This document shows, piece after piece, positions 1 to 8,220 of a DNA stretch of 64,000 nucleotides. This DNA is from Ensifer sp. BR816 (GTDB taxonomy: Bacteria > Pseudomonadota > Alphaproteobacteria > Rhizobiales > Rhizobiaceae), in assembly GCF_000378985.1 (NCBI RefSeq), contig NZ_KB905370.1, positions 5,020,799 through 5,084,798 on the forward strand, given 5' to 3'. The position numbers and the translations under genes are program-made. The notes below the pieces were generated by a model. That model ran no database searches. It saw only the letters and a list, made by a program, of their open reading frames with translations, and was not told the origin of the DNA. The stretch's first letter is position 1. Every line of letters starts with the position of its first letter.

Positions 1-131
1 TGGGCCAGGCCGATGGCCGTCAGTTGCTCGTTGGCGACAGCGCCAAAGCTATTGTACGGCGTCCGCAGAGCGACGCGGGCCTGACGAAGCGTCTCGAAGC
101 TGCTGTGAATCGGACGAAAACGGGCAGTCAT
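1..131 (-). CDS. Hypothetical protein, cut by the window edge
   Basis: This is the N-terminal 43 codons of a gene that runs off the left edge. It begins MTARFRPIHSSFETLRQ. The ATG at 131 is preceded by an AGGAA ribosome site about 8 bases upstream. I do not recognise the family from this short piece, and no signal peptide or membrane segment is visible. Codon use is GC-rich like its neighbours. Only the start can be supported here. Confidence 0.6.
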   Translation of the reverse strand, partial: MTARFRPIHSSFETLRQARVALRTPYNSFGAVANEQLTAIGLA

Positions 132-255
132 GGTTCAATTCCTTAATCCATTCCTCCCGTTGCTCCATATTGCGATGCAGCATGACTTTTGCAACGCATC
201 AAAACGCGGCGCTGACCTGCGCAAATTGCATGGCTTTGTTCATTTTTCCTTCACC

Positions 256-361
256 TACAGCGCCGCGCGTCTTATGAGACGCGCAAAGGTCGCTGTAGCA
301 CTTCGAATTGCTGCATGTCTTTGTCCTTAAATCGAGATCGATTTAAGGAGACATGCAGTAG
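256..361 (+). repeat. RIME-like intergenic palindromic element, copy 1
   Basis: About 106 bp made of two consecutive hairpins. The left one is bounded by TACAGCG/CGCTGTAG with an inner GCGCGTCT/AGACGCGC stem. The right one is CTGCATGTCT...AGACATGCAG with an inner TTAAATCG/CGATTTAA stem. The same layout recurs at 16601, 17894, 27872 and 44521. Size and two-palindrome layout match the RIME elements described in rhizobia. It lies 12 bp beyond the stop codon of the uracil-DNA glycosylase gene. Confidence 0.85.
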
Positions 362-373
362 GAGCGAGGCGCG

Positions 374-1258
374 TCAGCCCCCGATCCGGGCCTTGAAGGC
401 GAGGAGATCCTGCCAGGCGAAACGCTTGTTGACCGGCGCGGTGATGAGGTCCTGGGGATGCAGCGTCGCCAGCGCCGGCACGATGTGGCCGCCGGCGGCA
501 AGCTCGCGCCATTGCCCTCTCGTCTGATGGATCGTTTCGTTGGTGCCGAAGAAGAAGCGGGCCGTGAAATTGCCGAGAAGGAGCAGGTGCCTGGGCTCGG
601 CGAGTGCAATCTGCCGCTCGATGAAGGGACGGCAGATGTCGGCCTCCCGTCCGCTCGGCACGCGGTTGCCGGGCGGCCGCCAGGGCACGACATTGCCGAG
701 CAGCACGTCCGACCTCGAAAGGCCGATGCCGGAGAGCATGCGCTCGAGCATATCGCCGTGTCTGCCGGCGAAGGGCTGGCCGTCCCGGTCGTCTTCCGCA
801 TAGGGCATCGGCCCGACGATCATGATACCGGACGCGCCGCGACTGTCCGCGAAAACGAGGTTGCGGGCGCTGTTCTTGAGGTTGCAGCCGGTAAACGCCT
901 CCATTGCCGTGCGCAGTTCTGGGAGAGATCGCGCACTTTCGGCGGCGAATCGCGCCTCGCTGATCGCCTGCTCGTCTGGGATTGCGACCGCCGGCGGAGT
1001 GATTGCCGGCGCGGCGGGAAGGGCGTCCCGGGCCTTGCCGGGCGTTGCCTGCGAGCGTCGACCGCTCTGCGTCTCCGGCGAGGCGGCCTGCTGAACTTTG
1101 CGCACAGCCCCCACGTCGACGCGTTTGGCCTTGATCGCTTCGAATTCCTCCAGTCGATCGACGGGCGCGTCTTCAAGCAACCATTCGACGCCCGCCTCCG
1201 CATGGAAAGCGAGAAGCGCGGCGAGTTCCGAATGGGAAAGGTCGTTGGCCGAGATCAT
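374..1258 (-). CDS. Uracil-DNA glycosylase family protein (family-4-like, degenerate)
   Basis: A 294-aa protein with a UDG superfamily core in the C-terminal two thirds, after a roughly 100-residue N-terminal region with an Ala/Pro-rich linker. Visible motifs are GPMPYAEDD (149-157, where family 4 usually has GEAPGxxE), GQPFAGRHG (160-168), NVVPWRPPGNR (189-199) and the C-terminal HPQDLI (267-272). Family-4 enzymes remove uracil from DNA and carry a 4Fe-4S cluster on four cysteines. Only two likely ligands remain, C125 and C209; the first pair is reduced to C-x2-K and the KCRPP cysteine is Trp. The family fold is clear, but catalytic activity and the cluster are uncertain. The RIME element lies just downstream. 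Confidence 0.75.
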   Translation of the reverse strand: MISANDLSHSELAALLAFHAEAGVEWLLEDAPVDRLEEFEAIKAKRVDVGAVRKVQQAASPETQSGRRSQATPGKARDALPAAPAITPPAVAIPDEQAISEARFAAESARSLPELRTAMEAFTGCNLKNSARNLVFADSRGASGIMIVGPMPYAEDDRDGQPFAGRHGDMLERMLSGIGLSRSDVLLGNVVPWRPPGNRVPSGREADICRPFIERQIALAEPRHLLLLGNFTARFFFGTNETIHQTRGQWRELAAGGHIVPALATLHPQDLITAPVNKRFAWQDLLAFKARIGG

Positions 1259-1308
1259 GGGCGGAATTTAACAGATCGGCCAACGCGGTCCAGCAGGGGG
1301 CCGGACAT

Positions 1309-2598
1309 TTACGCAGCAATCGTCCAGGTCGTGATATCCTCCCTCTCGCCGATGAGAGCGAGCCCGTGGGCGATCGACAGGAGTTCTCCGCCGCTTTCGA
1401 TCCGCTGCTCGCCGAAGCGATTGTCGAAAAGCCGGCGGACGGCGGGCACGAAGGACGTGCCGCCCGTCAGGAAGATCCTGTCGATATCGGCCGGCGCAGT
1501 CGCCGTTGTTGCGAGCACCTCGTCGAGGGCGGCCTCGATGCGGGCGAGATCAGGCGAGATCCAGGCCTCGAAATCCTGGCGGCGAACCGTCCGCCGCGAG
1601 CGCTCGCCAAGCGGCGCGAAGAAGAACTCGGTTTCCTCCTCCTGCGACAGCCGCATCTTCGTGGCCGAGACCGCCTGATACAGCGGATAGCCTTCGTCGT
1701 GGTCGATCAGGTCGACGAAAGCCTCCAGCTTCTCCGGTTCCAGGCTCGTGCGGACAAGCTTCTTCAGTTCTGCGAAGTCCTTCAGCGTCTTGAAGATCGA
1801 GAGCTGATTCCAGCGACCAAAATTGGCGTAGTAACTCGACGGGACCTCAAGCAGCTTGTCGAAGCTCTTGAACAGACTCCCCTTTCCGATGAGCGGGGCG
1901 ACGATGTTGTCGATGATGCGGAAGTCGAAGTGATCGCCGGCAACGCCGACGCCGGAATGGCCGACCGGCGTTGCGACCAGGCGCCCGCCGTGGCTCTCGA
2001 AACGAATGATCGAATAGTCCGTCGTCCCGCCGCCGAAATCGGCGACAAGCACCGTCGCATCGCGCTCTAGCTGGCGGGCGAAGTAGAAAGCGGCCGCAAC
2101 CGGTTCATAGACATAGTGGATCTCCGGAAAATCGAAACGGGCAAGCGCGCGGCCGTAGCGATCGAGGGCCAGCCTTTCGTCCGGACTTGCACCGGCAAAT
2201 TGTACCGGACGACCGACGACGAGGCGCTGCGACGCGCTGTTCCATTCGTCTCCGGCATAGTCCCTGAGGCGGCCCAGGAAGCTGTACATCAGGTCTTCGA
2301 ACTCATGCCGCTTCGCAAATACGAGCGTGCCTTGAAAGAGCGCACTCGCGGCGAAGGTTTTGATCGACTGAAGAAAACGGCATTCGCCCGGATTGTCGAT
2401 GAACTCGCGGATCGCCGCCTGTCCCGCCTCGATTTTCGGGGGAACGGGGCCGTGTTGCTTCATGAAGGAAAGAGCCGTCCGTGTCGTGTCGAACCTGCCG
2501 GCGGCGCTTTCCACCGAAAGCGAGCGGGTCGAACCGCCCTGCGCCAGCGCAAGGACGGAGTTGGTCGTTCCGAAATCAAGGCCGAGGGCCGACGCCAT
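1309..2598 (-). CDS. Hsp70-family protein, YegD-like
   Basis: A 429-aa actin/Hsp70-type ATPase. The N-terminal phosphate-1 loop (GLDFGTTNSVLAL) opens the protein, a phosphate-2 loop (DFGGGTTDYS) sits mid-protein, and an adenosine motif (LTGGTSFVPAVR) is near the C-terminus. There is no DnaK-type substrate-binding domain; the protein ends soon after the ATPase fold. That size and plan match the YegD group of putative chaperones, whose clients are not known. It lies upstream of the UDG gene on the same strand, with a 50-bp gap. A LiuR-like operator is about 90 bp upstream of its start, shared with the divergent ETF-QO gene. Confidence 0.85.
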   Translation of the reverse strand: MASALGLDFGTTNSVLALAQGGSTRSLSVESAAGRFDTTRTALSFMKQHGPVPPKIEAGQAAIREFIDNPGECRFLQSIKTFAASALFQGTLVFAKRHEFEDLMYSFLGRLRDYAGDEWNSASQRLVVGRPVQFAGASPDERLALDRYGRALARFDFPEIHYVYEPVAAAFYFARQLERDATVLVADFGGGTTDYSIIRFESHGGRLVATPVGHSGVGVAGDHFDFRIIDNIVAPLIGKGSLFKSFDKLLEVPSSYYANFGRWNQLSIFKTLKDFAELKKLVRTSLEPEKLEAFVDLIDHDEGYPLYQAVSATKMRLSQEEETEFFFAPLGERSRRTVRRQDFEAWISPDLARIEAALDEVLATTATAPADIDRIFLTGGTSFVPAVRRLFDNRFGEQRIESGGELLSIAHGLALIGEREDITTWTIAA

Positions 2599-2687
2599 GA
2601 TTGTCTCCTTGCGATGTCAGGCGGGGGCGGGCCTCCTTACATGCGAGCGCTGCAAAAGCAACCGGCAGGTTTCGGTCTCGGATTTTA

Positions 2688-2703
2688 TTTACGTTTACGT
2701 ACA
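2688..2703. promoter_or_regulatory. LiuR-like palindromic operator
   Basis: The site reads TTTACGTTTACGTACA, a near-palindrome of TTTACGT-nn-ACGTAAA form. It sits between the divergent Hsp70 and ETF-QO genes. A second match is at 17140-17155 in front of the DUF2147 gene. MerR-family LiuR regulators of branched-chain amino acid breakdown recognise sites of this general form, which would suit ETF-QO. Assignment to LiuR is inference from memory of the motif. Confidence 0.5.
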
Positions 2704-2860
2704 AGTAATATATGCGATGATGGTAAATGCATAAAGTCATGCGCAAAAGCAGAGACAGTCTGTCGCATCCCGGCTCGACAAGGTTTGCGGCATTTGTCAT
2801 GACGGGATGATTTGCTGGGAACGGAGCCGGCGGAGAACGGCAAGACTGGAGAACGCGAAA

Positions 2861-4525
2861 ATGACCGAGCGACAAGAACTCCCCGAGCGCGAGAGCATGG
2901 AATTCGACGTGGTGATCGTTGGAGCGGGGCCGGCCGGTCTTGCCGCGGCGATCCGGCTGAAGCAGGTCAATCCGGAGCTTTCGGTCGTCGTGCTGGAGAA
3001 GGGTGCCGAGGTGGGTGCGCATATCCTGTCGGGCGCCGTCGTCGATCCGATCGGCATCGACCGGCTGCTGCCCGGCTGGCGCGACGAGCCGGACCATCCG
3101 TTCAAGACCGAAGTCACCGACGACCAGTTCCTGTTCCTGGGGCCGGCCGGGTCGATCCGCCTGCCGAATTTTCTGATGCCGCCGCTGATGAACAATCACG
3201 GCAACTATGTCGTCTCGCTCGGCAATGTCTGTCGCTGGCTGGCGACCCACGCCGAGGCGCTCGGCGTCGAGATCTATCCGGGCTTTGCCGCAACCGAAGT
3301 GCTCTACAACGACGACGGCGCGGTGATCGGCGTCGCCACCGGCGACATGGGCATCGAACGGTCCGGCGAGCCGGGACCGAACTTCGCCCGCGGCATGGCG
3401 CTGCTCGGCAAATACACGCTGATCGGCGAGGGCGTGCGCGGTTCGCTCGCCAAGCAGTTGATCGCCAAGTTCCGGCTTGACGAGGGCCGCGACGTGCCGA
3501 AATTCGGCATTGGCCTCAAGGAACTCTGGGAGGTCAAGCCGGAGAACCACAAGCAAGGCCTGGTGAAGCACTCGTTCGGCTGGCCGCTCGGCATGAAGAC
3601 CGGCGGCGGCTCGTTCCTCTACCACCTTGAGGACAACCTAGTCGCCGTCGGCTTCGTCGTGCATCTGAACTACAAGAACCCCTATCTCTATCCGTTCGAG
3701 GAGTTCCAGCGCTTCAAGACCCATCCGGCGATCCGCGGCACCTTCGAGGGCGGAAAGCGGCTTTCCTACGGGGCGCGAGCGATCACCGAGGGCGGCTACC
3801 AGTCGGTGCCGAAGCTCTCCTTCCCCGGCGGCGCGCTGATCGGCTGCTCGGCCGGCTTCGTCAACGTGCCGCGCATCAAGGGCAGCCACAATGCGGTGCT
3901 GTCGGGCATCCTCGCGGCCGAGAAGCTGGCGGATGCGATCGCTAGCGGCCGCGCCAATGACGAGCCGATCGAAATCGAGCGCGGCTGGCGCGACAGCGCC
4001 ATCGGCCAGGACCTGAAGAAGGTCAGGAACGTCAAGCCGCTGTGGTCGAAGTTCGGCACGGCGGTGGGCGTCGCGCTCGGCGGCCTCGACATGTGGACGA
4101 ACACGCTGTTCGGCTTCTCGTTCTTCGGCACCCTGAAGCACGGCAAGACCGACGCGCAGAGCCTCGAGCCGGCGGCACAGCACCAGAAGATCGACTATCC
4201 GAAGCCGGATGGCGTCTTGACCTTCGACCGGCTTTCCTCGGTGTTCCTGTCGAACACCAATCACGAGGAAGACCAGCCGGTGCATCTGCAGGTCAAGGAC
4301 CCGGAGCTGCAGAAGCGCTCCGAATACGACGTCTATGCCGGCCCGTCGAGCCGCTACTGTCCGGCCGGGGTCTACGAGTGGGTGGAGAAGGACGGCCAGC
4401 CGACCTTCGTCATCAACGCCCAGAACTGCGTCCACTGCAAGACCTGCGACATCAAGGACCCGAACCAGAACATCAACTGGGTGCCGCCACAAGGGGGCGA
4501 AGGCCCGGTCTATCCGAATATGTAA
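2861..4525 (+). CDS. Electron transfer flavoprotein-ubiquinone oxidoreductase
   Basis: A 554-aa ETF-QO, which passes electrons from reduced electron-transfer flavoprotein (fed by acyl-CoA and related dehydrogenases) to ubiquinone at the inner membrane. The FAD Rossmann motif VIVGAGPAG is at about 18-26. The C-terminal 4Fe-4S cluster ligands are C500, C523, C526 and C529 (CPAGVYE ... CVHCKTCD). Length is normal. The start is ATG 2861 because GGAG lies 9 bases upstream; an upstream in-frame extension lacks one. No etfAB genes are in the window. The last codons and stop are duplicated 74 bp downstream. Confidence 0.96.
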   Translation: MTERQELPERESMEFDVVIVGAGPAGLAAAIRLKQVNPELSVVVLEKGAEVGAHILSGAVVDPIGIDRLLPGWRDEPDHPFKTEVTDDQFLFLGPAGSIRLPNFLMPPLMNNHGNYVVSLGNVCRWLATHAEALGVEIYPGFAATEVLYNDDGAVIGVATGDMGIERSGEPGPNFARGMALLGKYTLIGEGVRGSLAKQLIAKFRLDEGRDVPKFGIGLKELWEVKPENHKQGLVKHSFGWPLGMKTGGGSFLYHLEDNLVAVGFVVHLNYKNPYLYPFEEFQRFKTHPAIRGTFEGGKRLSYGARAITEGGYQSVPKLSFPGGALIGCSAGFVNVPRIKGSHNAVLSGILAAEKLADAIASGRANDEPIEIERGWRDSAIGQDLKKVRNVKPLWSKFGTAVGVALGGLDMWTNTLFGFSFFGTLKHGKTDAQSLEPAAQHQKIDYPKPDGVLTFDRLSSVFLSNTNHEEDQPVHLQVKDPELQKRSEYDVYAGPSSRYCPAGVYEWVEKDGQPTFVINAQNCVHCKTCDIKDPNQNINWVPPQGGEGPVYPNM

Positions 4526-4623
4526 TGTTCGGGAGGCGGGCCGCACGGACCCCCGCCGGAGAAAAGAGCGGCGAAGGCCCGGTCTATCCGAACATGTAGT
4601 GTTCGGCGGCTGGCCGTACGGAT
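4496..4623 (+). repeat. Imperfect tandem duplication over the ETF-QO stop codon
   Basis: About 54 bp at 4496-4549, covering the last codons and stop of ETF-QO, is repeated at 4570-4623. The period is 74 bp. Both copies carry GCGAAGGCCCGGTCTATCCG followed by AA(T/C)ATGTA(A/G)TGTTCGG and a shared tail. The period is not a multiple of three, so the second copy is out of frame with the gene and follows its stop. Confidence 0.85.
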
Positions 4624-5010
4624 TCGCCCAGGAGCATCCCGGTGAACGCCGAACATGAGTCTCCGCTGGGGAGGATCCTTGAGAAGGCCAAGGCACGTGT
4701 CTGGGCACTGGCGCGCCGGACCGTGCATCCATGTCCGAGCGGCAGGTGAAGTTTTGCCGCCAACGCGTTCAATTGCATAATTTTGCGAAAAAAAACAATG
4801 AACGCGATCCCTGACGCAAATGGGCAAGCGCTTCCCTCCGAGACTCGATAGCAATGACACGAGCCATCGATTGGGAGTATTGAATTGATGGCGACGAAGA
4901 CCGTCATCCGGTCTCTGGACCGGACGAGGGGCTGATCCATTTGCTGTCCGCTGCCGCGGTGAGGCTGGCAGTTCGTCACGGATACACCGTCAAAACAGAG
5001 GGAAGCGAAA
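4624..5010. other. Intergenic region before the binding-protein gene
   Basis: Nearly 390 bp after the duplication with no convincing reading frame. It contains an AT-rich patch with a run of A around 4790 and probably holds the promoter of the downstream transporter gene. I see no recognisable operator or RNA element. Confidence 0.4.
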
Positions 5011-6009
5011 ATGAAAAAACTTCTTGCTACAACATGCCTCGCCGTTGGCCTCTTCGGCCTCGGCAGCGCCGCATCGGCGCAGGAGTGCGGCGATGTGACG
5101 ATCGCCAACATGAACTGGCAGAGCGCCGAAGTGCTGGCGAATGTGGACAAGTTCATTCTGACGGAAGGTTATGGCTGCAGCGCCGAGCTCGTCGTCGGCG
5201 ACACCGTGCCGACGATCACCTCGATGATCGAAAAGGGCGAGCCGGACATCGCTCCGGAAGGCTGGGTCGACCTGCTGCCGGACGTCGTCAATCGCGGTCT
5301 TCAAGAGGGCAAGATCGTCGGCACTACGCTCTCTCTGTCGGACGGCGGCGTCCAGGGATGGTGGGTTCCAAAGTACATCGTCGATGCAAATCCCGATATC
5401 AAGACGATCGACGACGTGCTGAAGCACAAGGAACTCTTCCCGGATCCGGAAGATCCGAGCAAGGGTGCCGTCTTCAACGGTCCGCAAGGCTGGGGCGGCA
5501 CGGTGGTCACGACGCAGCTCTACAAGGCGTACGGTGCTGAAGCCGCTGGCTTCACGCTCGTCGACACCGGCTCCGCCGCCGGCCTCGACGGTTCGATCGC
5601 CAAGGCCTACGAGCGCAAGCAGGGCTGGGTCGGCTATTACTGGGCCCCGACGGCACTGCTCGGCAAATACGAGATGGTGAAGCTCGACCACGGCGTGCCG
5701 GCTGACGCGGCCGAGTGGAAGCGCTGCAACACGGTCGCCGATTGCCCGGATCCGAAGAAGAACGACTGGCCGAAGGACAAGGTCCAGACGCTTGTGACGA
5801 AGGGCTTCGCCGATCGTGCCGGCCCGGTCATGGAATACCTCAAGGCCCGCTCCTGGCAGAATGACACCGTCAACAAGCTGATGGCCTGGATGACGGACAA
5901 CCAGGCGAGCGGCGAGGAAGGCGCCAAGCACTTCCTCGAGGAGAACCCGGACATCTGGACCAAGTGGGTCTCGCCGGAGGTCGCTGAGAAGGTCAAGGCT
6001 GCCCTCTGA
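5011..6009 (+). CDS. OpuA/ProX-type ABC transporter substrate-binding protein
   Basis: A 332-aa periplasmic binding protein of the glycine betaine/proline betaine (OpuAC) family. The N-terminus is a classical signal peptide, MKKLLATTCLAVGLFGLGSA with AxA cleavage after residue 23. Tryptophan-rich segments of the mature protein (ANMNWQSAE, GVQGWWVPKY, QGWVGYYWAP) resemble those that form aromatic cages around quaternary amines in this family. The ligand cannot be fixed from sequence; betaine, choline and related compounds are candidates. A strong terminator follows, then an OpuAB-like permease 200 bp downstream. No ATPase gene is adjacent. Confidence 0.9.
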   Translation: MKKLLATTCLAVGLFGLGSAASAQECGDVTIANMNWQSAEVLANVDKFILTEGYGCSAELVVGDTVPTITSMIEKGEPDIAPEGWVDLLPDVVNRGLQEGKIVGTTLSLSDGGVQGWWVPKYIVDANPDIKTIDDVLKHKELFPDPEDPSKGAVFNGPQGWGGTVVTTQLYKAYGAEAAGFTLVDTGSAAGLDGSIAKAYERKQGWVGYYWAPTALLGKYEMVKLDHGVPADAAEWKRCNTVADCPDPKKNDWPKDKVQTLVTKGFADRAGPVMEYLKARSWQNDTVNKLMAWMTDNQASGEEGAKHFLEENPDIWTKWVSPEVAEKVKAAL

Positions 6010-6028
6010 TCGACACTCTCGTCAACGG

Positions 6029-6056
6029 ACGGCGCGCATACCGGCGCGCCGTTTTC
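6029..6056 (+). terminator. Rho-independent terminator after the binding-protein gene
   Basis: Perfect 9-bp stem ACGGCGCGC/GCGCGCCGT with a 6-base loop, followed by TTTTC. It sits 20 bp beyond the stop codon. It would uncouple the binding protein from the permease, or leave the permease on partial read-through. Confidence 0.8.
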
Positions 6057-6211
6057 ATTTCGCCGCGTGCAGGAATTCGTTCACTGCGTGTCGGTTTGAG
6101 AATAAGATTGCGCAGTTTCATTGTTTACAGCGCACTGGGCGTTTGAAAGTCGGCGGCAGCCAAGAAAAACAACGACGCGCCGCCTGAACGATTGCAAAGG
6201 GGAATCAGGAC

Positions 6212-7099
6212 ATGGAATGGCTGACCAAATTTCCGCATATGAATGACGATAGCCTTCGAGAGCTCAAGAAGGCGATCGACGAAGGCTTCCGCACATTCAC
6301 GCGTGCCTATGGCGATGGCATCGAAGCCTTCTTTAATCCGCTGCAGTTCTTCCTGATCGAGGCCGAGCGTTTCATGACGCGCACGCCCTGGCCGATCATC
6401 TTGATCTTAATCGGCCTGATCGCCTGGTTCGCCAGCCGCAACTGGAAGGTCGTCGCAGGCGCCGTCGGCACGCTGCTCCTCATCGGCTACTTCGACATGT
6501 GGGACGACACGATGAAGACGATCTCGATGATCTTCGTCTGTACTGTCCTGTCCATTGCCATCGGCATTCCGCTCGGCATCCTCATGTCGCGCTCCGACCG
6601 CGTCCAGAACCTCGTCAATCCGGTGCTCGACGTCATGCAGACGATGCCGAGCTTCGTCTATCTCATTCCCGTCGTGATGCTGCTCGGCATCGGCAAGGTG
6701 CCCGGCCTGATTGCCGTGGTCATCTATGCGATCCCGCCGATGATCCGTCTGACCAATCTCGGCATCCGTCTGGTCGACAAGGATGTCCTCGAGGCGGCGG
6801 ATGCCTTCGGCTCATCGAGCTGGCAGAAGCTGAAGAACGTGCAGATGCCGCTGGCGCTGCCCACCATCATGGCCGGCATCAACCAGACCATCATGATGGC
6901 GCTCGCCATGGTCGTGATCGCCTCGATGATCGGCGTCCAGGGTCTCGGCCAGCCGGTGTTGAAGGCCATCGCCAACCAGTACTTCACGCTTGGCATCTTC
7001 AACGGCCTCGCCATCGTCGGCATCGCGATCATCTTCGACCGCGTCAGCCAGGCCTATGGCCGCCGCCTGCAGCGGCATCGTGAAATCGTTCACGGCTGA
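6212..7099 (+). CDS. OpuA/ProW-type ABC transporter permease
   Basis: A 295-aa inner-membrane permease of the binding-protein-dependent family. An N-terminal amphipathic region and a first pair of membrane segments precede the transport core. The ATPase-contact (EAA) loop is visible as EAADAFGSSSWQKLKNVQMP followed by LALPTIMAG. It resembles ProW/OpuAB, the partner of the upstream binding protein. Normally an ATPase gene (OpuAA/ProV) completes the set, but the next gene is a convergent EamA transporter. The subunit must be encoded elsewhere, shared with another system, or missing. Confidence 0.9.
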   Translation: MEWLTKFPHMNDDSLRELKKAIDEGFRTFTRAYGDGIEAFFNPLQFFLIEAERFMTRTPWPIILILIGLIAWFASRNWKVVAGAVGTLLLIGYFDMWDDTMKTISMIFVCTVLSIAIGIPLGILMSRSDRVQNLVNPVLDVMQTMPSFVYLIPVVMLLGIGKVPGLIAVVIYAIPPMIRLTNLGIRLVDKDVLEAADAFGSSSWQKLKNVQMPLALPTIMAGINQTIMMALAMVVIASMIGVQGLGQPVLKAIANQYFTLGIFNGLAIVGIAIIFDRVSQAYGRRLQRHREIVHG

Positions 7100-7129
7100 C
7101 ACGGGACTGCTGATTGCGGAAAAGAACAG

Positions 7130-7159
7130 CGGCCCGGGACCCATCGTCCCGGGCCGTTT
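7130..7159. terminator. Bidirectional terminator hairpin
   Basis: Perfect 11-bp stem CGGCCCGGGAC/GTCCCGGGCCG with a 5-base loop, followed by TTTG. It lies between the convergent permease and EamA genes and could serve both. Confidence 0.75.
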
Positions 7160-7172
7160 GCCTGTGGGCGAG

Positions 7173-8075
7173 CTATGCGCGCGAAAAGATGCCGGTCGAG
7201 AGCGCGACGCCCGCGGCCGTGATGATAGCTGCGGCAATCTCGAACGGGCCGATCGCCTCGCCAAGAAGCATGCCGCCGCCAATCACTGCGAGCACCGGCG
7301 TCAGGGCCGTAAAGGCAGCCGCCTGCGTGCCGCCGAGACGCTGGACGGCGAGGCCGTAGGCAAGCGTCGCGATCAGACCGGAAAAAACGCCCTGGCTCAT
7401 CACTTGCAGACCGATCTCCGGCGTGGGGACACTCTGCAGCGTGCTGCCGAAGACGAGCGCCAGGACGACATGGATGAGGAACGACCAGACGGCGATGAGG
7501 GCGCCGCCTTCAAGCGGGTTCAGGCCCGAACGGCGGAAGGCGTGCGTATAGGTCGCCCAGAGCACGGCGGCGGCAGGCAGCAGCAGGTAACCGGCTGAGA
7601 CCGGCGCGTCCGCGGCGCCGAGGCTGCGAACAAGCAGGATCGCCATGCCAATGATGATCGCCGCAAAGCCGAGGATCCGCATACGGTCCGGACGCTCCCG
7701 AAACAGCGTCACCCCGATGATTGCCGTCGCGAGCGGCATCGAGCCTCCGAGCAGCACGCCGACCGAGGCCGCCGGCGTCGCATGGATGGCGAACGCCGCC
7801 ACCTGGAAGAACAGGGCGCCCGATCCACCGACCATCAGGACGAGAAGCGTCAGTGGCAAGCCCTTCGGGATGAGACCCGTTTTCAGCCAGACCGGAGCGA
7901 GCACCAGCGCCGGTATCCCATAGCGAATGAGCCCGAGGTCGATGGTGCCGAGGCTGGTTCCTGCTGTGTGCCGGGTGGCGAGGATCCAGCCTGCCCAGAT
8001 CATCACCGTGACAAAGGCACCGGCATAGCCGGCGGCGGGCGATTCGGAATGGCGATCGAGTGTCAGTGCAACCAT
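7173..8075 (-). CDS. EamA/DMT-family transporter
   Basis: A 300-aa membrane protein with two repeated five-helix EamA (DUF6) halves, about ten transmembrane segments in all. The family exports amino acids and other small metabolites; the substrate here is unknown. The ATG at 8075 has a GGAGGAACAGG ribosome site. It is divergent from an AsnC/Lrp regulator with about 145 bp between the starts. This arrangement usually means the regulator controls the exporter in response to its substrate, an inference here. Confidence 0.88.
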   Translation of the reverse strand: MVALTLDRHSESPAAGYAGAFVTVMIWAGWILATRHTAGTSLGTIDLGLIRYGIPALVLAPVWLKTGLIPKGLPLTLLVLMVGGSGALFFQVAAFAIHATPAASVGVLLGGSMPLATAIIGVTLFRERPDRMRILGFAAIIIGMAILLVRSLGAADAPVSAGYLLLPAAAVLWATYTHAFRRSGLNPLEGGALIAVWSFLIHVVLALVFGSTLQSVPTPEIGLQVMSQGVFSGLIATLAYGLAVQRLGGTQAAAFTALTPVLAVIGGGMLLGEAIGPFEIAAAIITAAGVALSTGIFSRA

Positions 8076-8193
8076 TGTCCTGTTCCTCCAACTTCGTGGC
8101 GAGGTATGTTCGGATGAGTGAACCTAGCGCTGAAGCCGGTGGCATGTCCTTGCTATCTGTGCCTCGATTGAGATATCCTGAGCAATGTTCTGC

Positions 8194-8203
8194 CAATCGA
8201 TTG
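8194..8203. promoter_or_regulatory. Possible AsnC operator palindrome
   Basis: CAATCGATTG is a perfect 10-bp palindrome, inside a wider CCAA...TTGG dyad, between the divergent EamA and AsnC genes and about 20 bp before the regulator's start. Position suggests an operator; the sequence alone does not prove it. Confidence 0.3.
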
Positions 8204-8220
8204 TTGGAAGTAATTCTATT

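Noticed and set aside
458-1678. 406-codon plus-strand frame across the UDG and Hsp70 genes
   Set aside because: It spans two real genes and their gap on the opposite strand and has Arg-rich shadow composition.
4042-4599. Plus-strand frame ending in GEGPVYPNM after ETF-QO
   Set aside because: It is a +1 shadow of ETF-QO that picks up the duplicated stop region; the repeat, not the frame, is the real feature.
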